From Candidatus Methylomirabilis lanthanidiphila (GTDB lineage Bacteria > Methylomirabilota > Methylomirabilia > Methylomirabilales > Methylomirabilaceae): a stretch of DNA of 34,969 nucleotides. The notes beneath the pieces were generated by a model. It was not told where the DNA came from. It saw only the letters and a program-made list of their open reading frames with translations, and did not search any database. The DNA is taken from positions 1 to 34,969 of the forward strand of contig CABIKM010000031.1 in assembly GCA_902196205.1 (NCBI GenBank), given 5' to 3'. Shown here piece after piece: positions 7,162 to 15,362 of the stretch (its first letter is position 1; every line of letters starts with the position of its first letter). Both the position numbers and the translations under genes were made by a program.

Positions 7162-9624
7162 ATGTCACGAGTAAAATCTGCTACGACGGAAAAAGCGCGA
7201 CGTTCCGGTGAACTCGCCATATCCGCACAAAAAGCCGCAGGGATCAGGGGTATCGCCGACTGGGTCCTTCCGCACAAGACGCTTCCTGTCGTCCTGCTGC
7301 TGGCTGCGCTTACAGGACTGATCTACGCCAACTCCCTGCGGAATGAGTTTGTATTTGACGACGGCGGGCTGATCGTCTCCAATCCCCAAATCCGCAATCT
7401 CGCTCAGTACCCTGAGTTCCTGAAATGGGACGTGAATCGGCCGATCCAGAGGGCCTCGGATCGGGGCATCACCCATCGGCCGCTGCGAACGGCCCTCCTG
7501 GCCGTTGAGTATCACCTGTTCGGTCTCAACCCCGCCGGTTACCGTGCCGTCAACATCCTGCTCCATGCCGTGAATGGCGTACTGGTCTTTCTCCTTTTGA
7601 GGCTGTTGTTCGGCGGATCGCGTCCGGCGCTCTGTGCCGCCCTGCTCTTTATTGCGCACCCTATTCAGACGGATTCGGTCGCGTACATCTCCGGCCAGCG
7701 CGACGTCCTGTTCACCACCTGGTACCTGCTGGGGCTCTGGGGGTTCGTGCGCTATCGGGCGACGGAACGGCTTTCGTATCTCGGTGTGACAGGTTTCGCC
7801 TATGTGCTGGGTCTCATGACCAAGGAGATGGCGATCACCCTTCCCGTCCTGTGCGCGGTCTACGATCTCATTCACCGCATGCCGGGCGCCGGCTCCGACG
7901 GGCGGGTCTCTCCGGTACAGGCGGTCAGGGACGGCCTTCGCGACATCATTACCCGCGATCGGTGGCTGTACTTCGGGGCGGCGGCGGTTGTGGTTGCGGC
8001 GCTGTACTATTTTGTCGTTATCGCGAATCCCAGCCATCAGGAGACGCTGTACGGCGGGGGCCTGGGACCCACGCTGAACACCAGCGCCAGAATTGTGGTC
8101 TTCTATCTCAAGCAGCTCGTCTTTCCTGCAACACTGAATGCCGACTACTCGTACGACGCCTTTCCGGTGTCGACCTCTGGCGCCGATGGTCGCGGACTGC
8201 TGGCGGCCGCGGCCCTTGCCGGAATCGGATATGGGCTTGTGCGTCTGCTGCGGGTCAACCGGTGGGCCGGCTTTGGCGGCCTCTGGTTCTTCATTACGCT
8301 GCTGCCGGTGTCCCAGATCATTCCGCACCATGAACTGGTGGCGGAGCATTTCCTGTATCTGCCGTCGATCGGCTTTGCCGTGGTCGCGGGGTACGGTGTC
8401 CATCGCGGGCTCGAGAGCCGGTATGCGGCGGGTGTCGCGGCAGCATTTCTTGTGATTATATTGCTCCTGGGCGTACGAACCGTGATCCGTAACCGCGACT
8501 GGGCCGATGAACTGACGCTCTGGACAAAAACCGTGCAGACGGCGCCGCGGTCGGCCAGAGCCAGGATCAACCTGGCTCAGAGCTTGAAAGCCCACGAGCG
8601 ATATCAAGAGGCCATTGAACAGTTCCAGGTTTATTCGACCATCAAACCGGAATCGCCATCCGGCCATGTCGGGCTGGGCGATACCTACCGGGTGTTGGGG
8701 CGTTACGAGGAAGCGGTTGAGCATTTCAAGAAGGCGATCGAGCTGAACCCGACGTCGGCTGCGCCCGTCGTCGGACTGACACAGACGTATGCGGCGATGG
8801 GTCGGACAGATCGGGCGACGGAACTGTCGGTCCCGGTGCTGGGGTCGCAGTTCGCCGACGAAAAGAGCTATCTTCAGCTTGGTGATGCCTACCGGGCGGC
8901 AGACCTGTATGATCTGGCAGTGCAGGCGTATCGCAAAGGACTCGAGTTAAACCCGTACGATGTGGCGCTGCACACGTCGCTCGGAAAGGCTTATGGCGCC
9001 TCCGGCCGGCACGATCGTGCTCTGGAGGCCTACCGTGAGGCGGTCAAGCTGATGCCCCGTTCACCCATCAGCCATACCAACCTCGGCGCCGCCCTCCTGG
9101 AGATGGGACGGATAGAGGAGGCGATGACGGCCCTGCAGGAAGCCCTCCGGTTGTCCGCCGATTATGCTGATGCCCATAATAATCTGGGGATTGCGTATCA
9201 TCGGCTGGGGCGTCAGGCTGAGGCCGAGGCGTCGTTCAGGCAGGCCCTTGCGTTGCAGCCGGACTCGACGGAGTTTCGGACCAACCTGGCCATGGCCCGG
9301 GTCGGTTCATCCGAACCGTCGCTGGAACAGTTGGAGCGGGAGGCGCGCGAGAATCCGACCTCCGCCAAGGCCCACTTCAATCTCGGCAGTGTCTACGGCA
9401 ATCGGGGCGACATGGCGCGCGCGGCTCGCGAGTTCCAGCGGGCGCTGGAGCTCGATCCCGGCAACCCCCGCATCCATTATGCGATCGGGTTGCTGCGCTA
9501 TCAGCAAGGCGACCGTAAGGCGGCGCGTCAGGCATGGGAGCGCGCCCTCAGCTTCGACCCGTCATTCACCCCGGCCCGCGACCGTCTGGCGGAACTCGGG
9601 ATAAGGGGGCGCGCGGCCAACTGA
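7162..9624 (+). CDS. TMTC-like membrane glycosyltransferase with long TPR array
   Basis: An 820-residue paralogue of the protein encoded at 2530-4530. The membrane half (about 40-450) repeats the same blocks: NEFVFDD with Asp66-Asp67 as the likely GT-C active-site pair, SVAYISGQRD, LNADYSYDAFP and PVSQIIPHHE. The C-terminal half holds about ten TPR units (about 471-810), one of them degenerate, against six in the paralogue. An N-terminal basic extension of about 35 residues precedes the first membrane segment. The family is thought to glycosylate extracytoplasmic proteins from a polyprenyl-phosphate sugar. The different TPR length suggests different protein clients. A GT39-like gene follows after 33 bases, probably in the same transcript. 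Confidence 0.82.
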   Translation: MSRVKSATTEKARRSGELAISAQKAAGIRGIADWVLPHKTLPVVLLLAALTGLIYANSLRNEFVFDDGGLIVSNPQIRNLAQYPEFLKWDVNRPIQRASDRGITHRPLRTALLAVEYHLFGLNPAGYRAVNILLHAVNGVLVFLLLRLLFGGSRPALCAALLFIAHPIQTDSVAYISGQRDVLFTTWYLLGLWGFVRYRATERLSYLGVTGFAYVLGLMTKEMAITLPVLCAVYDLIHRMPGAGSDGRVSPVQAVRDGLRDIITRDRWLYFGAAAVVVAALYYFVVIANPSHQETLYGGGLGPTLNTSARIVVFYLKQLVFPATLNADYSYDAFPVSTSGADGRGLLAAAALAGIGYGLVRLLRVNRWAGFGGLWFFITLLPVSQIIPHHELVAEHFLYLPSIGFAVVAGYGVHRGLESRYAAGVAAAFLVIILLLGVRTVIRNRDWADELTLWTKTVQTAPRSARARINLAQSLKAHERYQEAIEQFQVYSTIKPESPSGHVGLGDTYRVLGRYEEAVEHFKKAIELNPTSAAPVVGLTQTYAAMGRTDRATELSVPVLGSQFADEKSYLQLGDAYRAADLYDLAVQAYRKGLELNPYDVALHTSLGKAYGASGRHDRALEAYREAVKLMPRSPISHTNLGAALLEMGRIEEAMTALQEALRLSADYADAHNNLGIAYHRLGRQAEAEASFRQALALQPDSTEFRTNLAMARVGSSEPSLEQLEREARENPTSAKAHFNLGSVYGNRGDMARAAREFQRALELDPGNPRIHYAIGLLRYQQGDRKAARQAWERALSFDPSFTPARDRLAELGIRGRAAN

Positions 9625-9657
9625 CGCCGCGCCCTTCCGGATTGGGGGATACCGAGG

Positions 9658-11358
9658 ATGGGAAGAGGCAGGCGCACCACAGTCAAAACGGAGGAGACGC
9701 GAAAGATCGAGGGGCCTCTTCATGATGATGCGCGCGTCCTCCAGTCCGTGGCAGCGCCCTCCCGGATCCCATCCGTCAAACTCAAAGGGCTTGCCATCTC
9801 CTTCTGGTCGGTGGCCGTCGTCGTCGTTTGCGGCGGCGTCGCGGCCTACTTGATGACCGCCAACCTGTCATACGGCTTACCGCTGTACTACCATCCCGAT
9901 GAGGTGGTCAAGACTGTTTCGGCGGTCAACCTCGCTCGCGGGGACATCCCGGCCCGCTTCAATCACCCCCACTTTATGCTGTTCTTCAGTTATCCCTTTC
10001 TCCATGCCGGGTGGGCGCTTGGCATTCATCCCCTCGTGGCCGCCAGGGCGGCCGTCGCTGTCCTCGGCATAGCCACGGTAGGCCTGCTCTACGGCGTGGG
10101 GCGTTACCTGGGGGGCCCGCTTGCGGGAGCTGCCGCCGCAATCCTGTACGCCACGGCGCCCCTGGCCGTGGTCGCAGCCCATGACTTCAAGGAGGACATT
10201 CCGCTGGCCTTCTGGCTGACCCTCCAACTGCTGTTCCTGGTCCGGTATCTGCGTCATGGCCGATCTCGCGATCTGTTCCTGGGGGCGGCGGCACTGGGCG
10301 GGGCCATCGGGACGAAGTATACGGGGCTGCTGGCCGCGCCGCTGCTGGTGGGGGCGGTGTTTGCCGGACCTGTCACAGACCAACGGTGGCGAAGGCTCGG
10401 GATCGCCGCTACCCTGGTGGGCGTCGGGTTCCTGGTGGCCACACCAGACATCCTGGCTCAGCCTGGCAAATTTGTTGCGGACACCCTCTTTGAAGTCCGA
10501 CATGCCCTCTTCGGGCATGGGATCAAGCGCGTCTCCCAGAGCGGCCTGGAACTCACCGGCGAGTCGCTCGAACATCCCATCACGATCTCACCCCTGCCTT
10601 ATCTATGGACCTACCACCTGCGCTATAGCCTGATCCCCGGCTTCTCCGTTGCAGGTCTCCTGCTGGCAGCGGGCGGCCTCGTCGTAGCCGCCGCCAGGGA
10701 CGACCGCAGCCTGCAGCTTGTGGCCGGGGCTGCCGTCCTGTTCTATCTGGTCCTGGAGACGCTCCCCCTCAAGCCGCCGCCGTTCGCCGCGCGATATATG
10801 GTGATCGTGTTGCCGTACGCCGCCCTCCTCGCGGGTGGCGCTGTGGCTTTCGCGTGGAACCGGGGTATGGCGTACAGGGCGACCATCGGTCTCCTGTTGG
10901 CGGCGACCATTATCCTGAACGGCTATCAATCCCTTCAACAGATCCAAGCGATGCGGCCGGAGACGCGGGATGAGGCCAGGGACTGGATCCGGCGAAATCT
11001 TCCTCCCGGCGCGCGCATCATTCTGCCGGGACTGATCTGGTACACACCGTTTGGCGGCGCCTCCGAACGGGTTGGTCCTTACGACGTCGTGGCTATGCAG
11101 CGCTTCTCCTTTTCTGAACTGCTGGCCGCAAGCCTCGACCCTCGGGCATACCTGGTGGTCAGCAGCTTCAATTATCAGCGGCATCTGGATTTTCCTGACG
11201 TGGATCCTGACGCGACCCGTTTTTACAGAATGCTGTTCGAGCAGTATGCGCCACTGGCTACATTCACCGTCCCGTTTCATCCGCTCGGCTTTCATAATCC
11301 TGCCATTCAGATCTTCCGTCTGGCCGGCGCGTCACGGGCGCCGAATCCGCGTCCCTAG
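9658..11358 (+). CDS. GT39/ArnT-like membrane glycosyltransferase
   Basis: A 566-residue multi-pass protein of the dolichyl-phosphate-mannose mannosyltransferase (PMT_2/ArnT) superfamily. After a soluble N-terminus of about 45 residues and one membrane segment comes the loop motif YYHPDE (Asp81-Glu82), the acidic pair expected of a GT-C enzyme. Next is a second acidic loop with AHDFKEDIP, then about ten hydrophobic segments. The C-terminal 130 residues form an extracytoplasmic domain. Such enzymes use a polyprenyl-phosphate sugar to modify lipids or proteins outside the membrane. The gene closely follows a TMTC-like gene, and the DPM1-like GT2 of the divergent operon could supply its donor. 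Acceptor and sugar are unknown. The start is ATG 9658, with a GGGGG-type ribosome site. Confidence 0.8.
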   Translation: MGRGRRTTVKTEETRKIEGPLHDDARVLQSVAAPSRIPSVKLKGLAISFWSVAVVVVCGGVAAYLMTANLSYGLPLYYHPDEVVKTVSAVNLARGDIPARFNHPHFMLFFSYPFLHAGWALGIHPLVAARAAVAVLGIATVGLLYGVGRYLGGPLAGAAAAILYATAPLAVVAAHDFKEDIPLAFWLTLQLLFLVRYLRHGRSRDLFLGAAALGGAIGTKYTGLLAAPLLVGAVFAGPVTDQRWRRLGIAATLVGVGFLVATPDILAQPGKFVADTLFEVRHALFGHGIKRVSQSGLELTGESLEHPITISPLPYLWTYHLRYSLIPGFSVAGLLLAAGGLVVAAARDDRSLQLVAGAAVLFYLVLETLPLKPPPFAARYMVIVLPYAALLAGGAVAFAWNRGMAYRATIGLLLAATIILNGYQSLQQIQAMRPETRDEARDWIRRNLPPGARIILPGLIWYTPFGGASERVGPYDVVAMQRFSFSELLAASLDPRAYLVVSSFNYQRHLDFPDVDPDATRFYRMLFEQYAPLATFTVPFHPLGFHNPAIQIFRLAGASRAPNPRP

Positions 11359-11413
11359 CCGACGCGTTCGCACGCGATTCCGCCGCACTTTAACGGTGCA
11401 GGCCGAAAACGAC

Positions 11414-11442
11414 TTGACAGAAAAGTGGCGGCTTGTTACACA
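11414..11442 (+). promoter_or_regulatory. Candidate promoter before the Tat-type protein gene
   Basis: A perfect TTGACA (11414-11419), a 17-nt spacer and TACACA (11437-11442) with an upstream TG (extended -10). The -10 is only three of six, but the TG partly compensates. It lies about 130 nt before ATG 11572, with a GC-rich palindromic element in the leader. Confidence 0.42.
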
Positions 11443-11472
11443 TAGACGCCGCTGAAGTGAGGCGCCTGCGCA

Positions 11473-11513
11473 CCCTCACCCCAACCCTCTCCCTCATAGA
11501 GGGCGAGGGGAGG
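11473..11513 (+). repeat. Dispersed GC-rich palindromic element, copy 3
   Basis: Begins CCCTCACCCCAACC like copy 1. CCTCTCCCTC and GAGGGCGAGG then pair across an ATA loop with one mismatch. It lies between the GT39-like gene and the Tat-type gene. It could act as a transcript-end or mRNA-stability hairpin. Confidence 0.65.
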
Positions 11514-11571
11514 TAAAGACAAACCTGGCGCGACGGCGCACATCGTCGATCGGGCAGGCAGAGAGACGGAG

Positions 11572-12786
11572 ATGAACAGGACGGAAAAGGGGATCAGGCC
11601 GGTGAGTGTCCATCAAGGGTGTTGCTGCCGCGGCGTAAGCCGGCGGGAGATCCTCCGGTGGGGCCTGCTGAGTGTCGGAACCTGGATGCTCCGGCCGGTG
11701 GCGCAGGCGGGCGCCGCGATCGCGCCCGGGGGGTACGCGGCCAAGAGCCTGGCCGGCGCCGAAGGGACGCTTCGCGCCTTGATCCTCCAACATGCAAAGG
11801 CGCCTGACGATCCCTGGGCGATGATGCACGGCCTCAGGGCCATCGGCAAGGGGTTTGCTGCCAATGGCGATTCGGCGGTGGATTACCTGTCGCAGCATAC
11901 CCTGCAGGAGAAGGTGGAGCGGGAGACGCGGTATCTGGTGACGCCGCTTGCGGTTGAAGGCCATGCGAACACCCTGCTCAAGACCTTTCTGGAGGCGGGC
12001 GTCGGTCTGGATTATCCCATCACTGCGGCCGGCCGTCGTCGCCGGGTTTCAGACCTGCTGGAGGATGCGCGGCGGCTTTTTGCCTATGAGCCCGGCAAGA
12101 TCAACGGATCGGCCGACGAACTTGCGTGGAGCATCATCGCCTTCTCCATCACCACGTCTCCCGGGCAGGACAAATGGCAGAATGCCCGGGGGCAAGAGGT
12201 CAGGCTGCGTGACGTGGTGAGGTATGCCTTTGATACGGTCGAGTGGGCCAGCGCCGATTTCCGCAAGGCGATGCGCGAAGATCGCACGCCGACGTGGAAG
12301 GATCGGATTTCCAACTTTACGTGCGGCGGAACCCACCTGCTGTACAGTCTGGGGGTGGCCGTCCGGTACGGGCATCTGGGTGAGGAGGGCCGCCGTCGCT
12401 ATGCCGACGCGATCCGTGTACTGATCTGGCGGCTCCGGATCGACCTCCACCTGCTGGACGAGTATTACAAGACCGTTGCCAAGGCCTATCCCGGGAAGGA
12501 CGCCAACTGGCGACCCTACGAGATCGATAGCCGGTTGAAGTTCCTGGGCCATGCCTTTGAAGTCCTCAATTATGGCCGCCTCTATCGTCTGGTTGCGCTG
12601 ACATCCGATCAGGAGCGCGAGGTCCGGCGGGCAGGCGAGCGACTGGCGGAGACGGTTCAGGAGCTTCAAGGGGTGAATCTGGGGAAGATCAGGCAGGCGA
12701 ATTTGAAGCTCTTTGACCTGCTGATCGGCGATGCGTGCCACGCCTACCACGGGATCCATATGGTCGTCGGAGAGAATCAGGTCTAA
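11572..12786 (+). CDS. Tat-type exported protein of unknown function
   Basis: A 404-residue protein. Its N-terminus has SRREILRW (23-30), close to the twin-arginine pattern S-R-R-x-F-L-K, then a hydrophobic stretch to about 43 and a plausible cleavage after AQA. This suggests export of a folded protein. The mature part is largely helical and charged, with blocks such as DPWAMMHGLRAIGKG, TPLAVEGHANTLL, CGGTHLLYSLGVAVRYG and a final GDACHAYHGIHM. The recurring His and Trp residues look like conserved sites, but I do not recognise a family. The Cys triplet CCC before the Tat motif is unusual. A lipoprotein gene follows within 21 bases, so the two are probably co-transcribed. The start is preceded by GGAG at very short spacing. 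Confidence 0.72.
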   Translation: MNRTEKGIRPVSVHQGCCCRGVSRREILRWGLLSVGTWMLRPVAQAGAAIAPGGYAAKSLAGAEGTLRALILQHAKAPDDPWAMMHGLRAIGKGFAANGDSAVDYLSQHTLQEKVERETRYLVTPLAVEGHANTLLKTFLEAGVGLDYPITAAGRRRRVSDLLEDARRLFAYEPGKINGSADELAWSIIAFSITTSPGQDKWQNARGQEVRLRDVVRYAFDTVEWASADFRKAMREDRTPTWKDRISNFTCGGTHLLYSLGVAVRYGHLGEEGRRRYADAIRVLIWRLRIDLHLLDEYYKTVAKAYPGKDANWRPYEIDSRLKFLGHAFEVLNYGRLYRLVALTSDQEREVRRAGERLAETVQELQGVNLGKIRQANLKLFDLLIGDACHAYHGIHMVVGENQV

Positions 12787-12806
12787 GGCGAAAAGAAGGA
12801 GACGAT

Positions 12807-13292
12807 ATGAAATGGAGTCGACCGCTTCTGGCGGTGTTGCTTATCGGCGGGCTTGCCGCGTGCGCCGGACGGACCCACAGCGGCAGCGCGGCCCCGGCGC
12901 CCGCGATCGCGATCCCCAGTCCTGAAGAGGCGCTGAGAGCCGAGGCGACCAAGTTCTGGGAGGCCCGGATAAAGGGCGACATGGTGACGCAGTACAACCT
13001 GCAGGAGCCGAAGGCCAGGGAGGGGGTCACACTGACCGCCTTTACCCTGGCGCGCGGGACTGTCGTGTTTTTAACCTATAAGATCACGACGGTCGAGACG
13101 GCCGGCGATGAGGGCAAGGTGACGGCTGCGACCACCCTTCGGATGAACCACCCCAAAATGGAACGGTTCGGCGCGTTTGACCAGATCGTCAGCATGCTGT
13201 GGGTGCGTCAGGGGGGGGTCTGGTACGTCAAGGGCAGCCAGGAAGCCGCCGGCAAGCCGCTGAAGGCCGGGGAGAGCCCGCCGCGAGAGTGA
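12807..13292 (+). CDS. Small lipoprotein, possibly NTF2/SnoaL-like fold
   Basis: A 161-residue predicted lipoprotein with the lipobox LAAC (Cys19) after a short hydrophobic signal. The start at 12807 follows GAAGGAGACGAT; the upstream in-frame extension to 12735 would bury the signal peptide. The mature domain opens with EEALRAEATKFWEARIKGD and ends with a VWYVKG strand pattern. That resembles small NTF2-like lipoproteins with an N-terminal helix, a curved sheet and a terminal W-y-v strand; the assignment is by pattern only. It follows the Tat-type protein closely and may work with it. No catalytic function can be read. Confidence 0.72.
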   Translation: MKWSRPLLAVLLIGGLAACAGRTHSGSAAPAPAIAIPSPEEALRAEATKFWEARIKGDMVTQYNLQEPKAREGVTLTAFTLARGTVVFLTYKITTVETAGDEGKVTAATTLRMNHPKMERFGAFDQIVSMLWVRQGGVWYVKGSQEAAGKPLKAGESPPRE

Positions 13293-13302
13293 AAGATTTC
13301 GC

Positions 13303-13331
13303 TTGACAAGGCACCGTGAACTACGTATAAA
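13303..13331 (+). promoter_or_regulatory. Near-consensus sigma70 promoter for the nine-cysteine exported protein
   Basis: TTGACA (13303-13308), an exact 17-nt spacer and TATAAA (13326-13331) match 11 of 12 consensus bases. It is the best promoter in the window. A start near 13338 would give a leader of almost 300 nt before ATG 13634. It implies strong expression of the downstream exported protein. Confidence 0.78.
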
Positions 13332-13337
13332 GGGACG

Positions 13338-13633
13338 AATCTTTACCGGCGACGTGACCAGTGCGTCGAGGGATAAAGCTGCATGGACGCGATGAGGGGT
13401 TGGTAACACACTGGCTGAAGGAGGTGATGCCGCGAAATTGAGAGGTAGTGATCTCCTGGGCGGACACTGCGGGGCGCGACGGAACGGGGGGTTGTACTTG
13501 TCGGCAATCCGGCAAGGTGAAGCCCGAGGGGTAGGGGATCAGGCAGTAGGAAGCAGCTCGTACCATAACGTGTGTATGATCGACGATTGCAGGCAGTCGT
13601 GATAGTCCGCACCAAACTAAAGGAGGTAGGGTA
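13338..13633 (+). promoter_or_regulatory. Long structured 5' leader, identity unknown
   Basis: The leader shows no ORF with coding character. CTTGTCGG (13497-13504) and CCGGCAAG (13509-13516) form an eight-pair stem, one pair being G-U, closed by a CAAT loop. ACGATTG and CAGTCGT (13583-13600) form a seven-pair stem with a CAGG loop. The leader ends in a strong ribosome site (AGGAGG at 13621). I compared it from memory with cobalamin, c-di-GMP, c-di-AMP and glycine riboswitch cores and saw no match. It may be a regulatory leader, an mRNA-stabilising leader or a small RNA; which one is open. Confidence 0.5.
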
Positions 13634-15238
13634 ATGAGAAAATGGTTGGGCATTCCCCTGTCGTTCCTGTTTGTCCTTGGCCTGTTTGTACCGGCATGGG
13701 CGAACTCGGAACTGACCCCCGGTGGACGGCTCTTCTTCCCCTTGTGGGACGTCTCCACCCCAAACCGGCTCACCTTCATCGTGGTGACTCGTGAAGCGTT
13801 GAACGAGACACAAACCATTAAGAGTAGACTTACAGGGACAGCAGACGGCGCTGTTGCCAAGAAGATATGGTATCTCCAGGGCACCGGCAACTGTATCCCC
13901 CGTGGCGTGAACGGCGCTGTTGGTAGCGCCGAAGAAGGGTCCGGCAGTATCAACCGAACGGATTTGGGGGGAACCAGTTTCCCGCCAGAGACGGCAAAAG
14001 GCGTCTTTGTCGATGACGTCCACTTCGAGTATTACGGCAAGTCCTGCAACAGCTCGGATGAGACCGTGCATATGAGCTGCGGCGACGTCGATCTGTTCCT
14101 CCTGGCCTCCTACGACAACGCGACCCGCAAGCCGAGGATCGCCTTTGCGGATGTCGCCGCTGAAGGCCGGGGCGCGCTCGATGTGCATCTGGTTACCAAC
14201 TCCACGCGTGATCCGGCAGAGCGCAAGCTGGAGGATTCGCTGATGGGTCACGCCATCATCTCCGACCTGTCCGAAGGATGGGCCGCTGTCTATCCGGCCG
14301 CCGCGGCGAAGGCCACCTCCTGCTTCATCTGTTCCCTGATCGACGGCGGTGAGCCGGTCGGCTACGAGAACTATCCGATGGAGGTCTACCTGCCGTGGTC
14401 CTATGCAGACCTCTGGGCCGCTCCGGGCGGCACCCTGCGCAACGTCCTCTCGCTCTGGGGCCCGGGACTTCTGCCGGCGGACAATCTGAGCGACACCACT
14501 ATCAGCCTCTCGTGGAAGTGGTGGGACGGTCGAGAGCGCTGGAAGGAAGGCTCCAAGATTAAGCACTCGGTCATCGCGCCGTTGGGCGGCCCGGGCATCG
14601 CCGGTCTCGATTCCCCGCTCGATACGGCCGGATTCGTGGTAACCAATTTCACCTGTGATCATGCGCCGGGCGGCGGCGTCACCGGTTTCGGCAGCGCCCC
14701 GATGTCAGGCAAGGCTGAGAACGACGGGTTCCCGCGTGTCGGCAGCGCGGCCGGCGGCCAGGGATGCGGTCCGGGTAATGCAGCCGGGGTGCTCTCGGCG
14801 GCCGATCCGGAACATACCAGCGACAACTTCGAGTCGGCGCCGGACATCGATGCCGTCGGGCATTCGATTCAGCAATCCACCTCGCTCGGCTGGTGGCGGT
14901 TCCAGCTTCGCCGGGATCAGGATGCACCGATCGGGTTTAATCCGGTTCTCGACCACTCCGGTCGCGGCCTCGTAGGCGTGGTTCTGTCCACCTCCGGCGG
15001 CACGACCCCGTTCTTCTCGGTGGGCGACTCCTGGCGGCTGTGGCACAAGGATCCGTGTAAGGTCGCCCAGAGCGCCCAGACCATGGGTCCGCCCAATGTT
15101 CGCGATGCGGGCATTCGTGCGGCGGTTGGCCCCGATTCGGGTGATGTCATCTCCATCTTCAACGCCCTGCCGTTCTCGGTTGAGAAGAAGGTGTGTGACG
15201 GTCGCGGCGAAGATCTGGTATCTCTGACGGAGCAGTAA
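13634..15238 (+). CDS. Exported nine-cysteine surface protein, paralogue A
   Basis: A 534-residue secreted protein of unrecognised family. The signal peptide ends at AWA (residue 23), and the mature protein begins NSELTPGGRLFFPLWDVS. It shares long blocks with the next protein (15363-16847): VDDVHFEYYG, GRGALDVHL, SDLSEGWAAVYPAAAAKA and a GYENYPMEV block. Nine cysteines sit at matching places in both, including a TSCFIC pair (CxxC), which suggests disulfides or a metal site; there is no CxxCH, so it is not a c-type cytochrome. Aromatic and Gly-rich content fits a beta-rich extracellular protein. It has no lipobox, membrane anchor or CTERM tail. The strong promoter, long leader and perfect terminator suggest high expression as a monocistronic unit. 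A structural or surface-layer role is a guess. Confidence 0.78.
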   Translation: MRKWLGIPLSFLFVLGLFVPAWANSELTPGGRLFFPLWDVSTPNRLTFIVVTREALNETQTIKSRLTGTADGAVAKKIWYLQGTGNCIPRGVNGAVGSAEEGSGSINRTDLGGTSFPPETAKGVFVDDVHFEYYGKSCNSSDETVHMSCGDVDLFLLASYDNATRKPRIAFADVAAEGRGALDVHLVTNSTRDPAERKLEDSLMGHAIISDLSEGWAAVYPAAAAKATSCFICSLIDGGEPVGYENYPMEVYLPWSYADLWAAPGGTLRNVLSLWGPGLLPADNLSDTTISLSWKWWDGRERWKEGSKIKHSVIAPLGGPGIAGLDSPLDTAGFVVTNFTCDHAPGGGVTGFGSAPMSGKAENDGFPRVGSAAGGQGCGPGNAAGVLSAADPEHTSDNFESAPDIDAVGHSIQQSTSLGWWRFQLRRDQDAPIGFNPVLDHSGRGLVGVVLSTSGGTTPFFSVGDSWRLWHKDPCKVAQSAQTMGPPNVRDAGIRAAVGPDSGDVISIFNALPFSVEKKVCDGRGEDLVSLTEQ

Positions 15239-15282
15239 GAACGAACACGTTTTCACATCTCGAAATACAGGGTCTGATATGA

Positions 15283-15320
15283 GACAACAGGCCGGGGGTT
15301 ACCACCCCCGGCCTGTTGTC
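15283..15320 (+). terminator. Strong rho-independent-type terminator hairpin
   Basis: GACAACAGGCCGGGGGT (15283-15299) and its exact complement (15304-15320) form a perfect 17-pair stem with a four-base loop (TACC), followed by a short GTTT. It lies 45 bases after the stop of the first nine-cysteine protein. The T-tract is short, but the stem is by far the strongest in the window. Confidence 0.82.
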
Positions 15321-15362
15321 GTTTGCGCGCCATAGAGAGACGACAGGACGGGTGACGGTATA

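Noticed and set aside
7165-8724. 519-codon minus-strand ORF
   Set aside because: It is antisense to the conserved TMTC-like gene, has no family features and is Arg/Gln/Pro-rich, as expected for a shadow of high-G+C coding sequence.
13343-14662. 439-codon minus-strand ORF
   Set aside because: It lies antisense to the first nine-cysteine protein and its leader, without a plausible start or domain.
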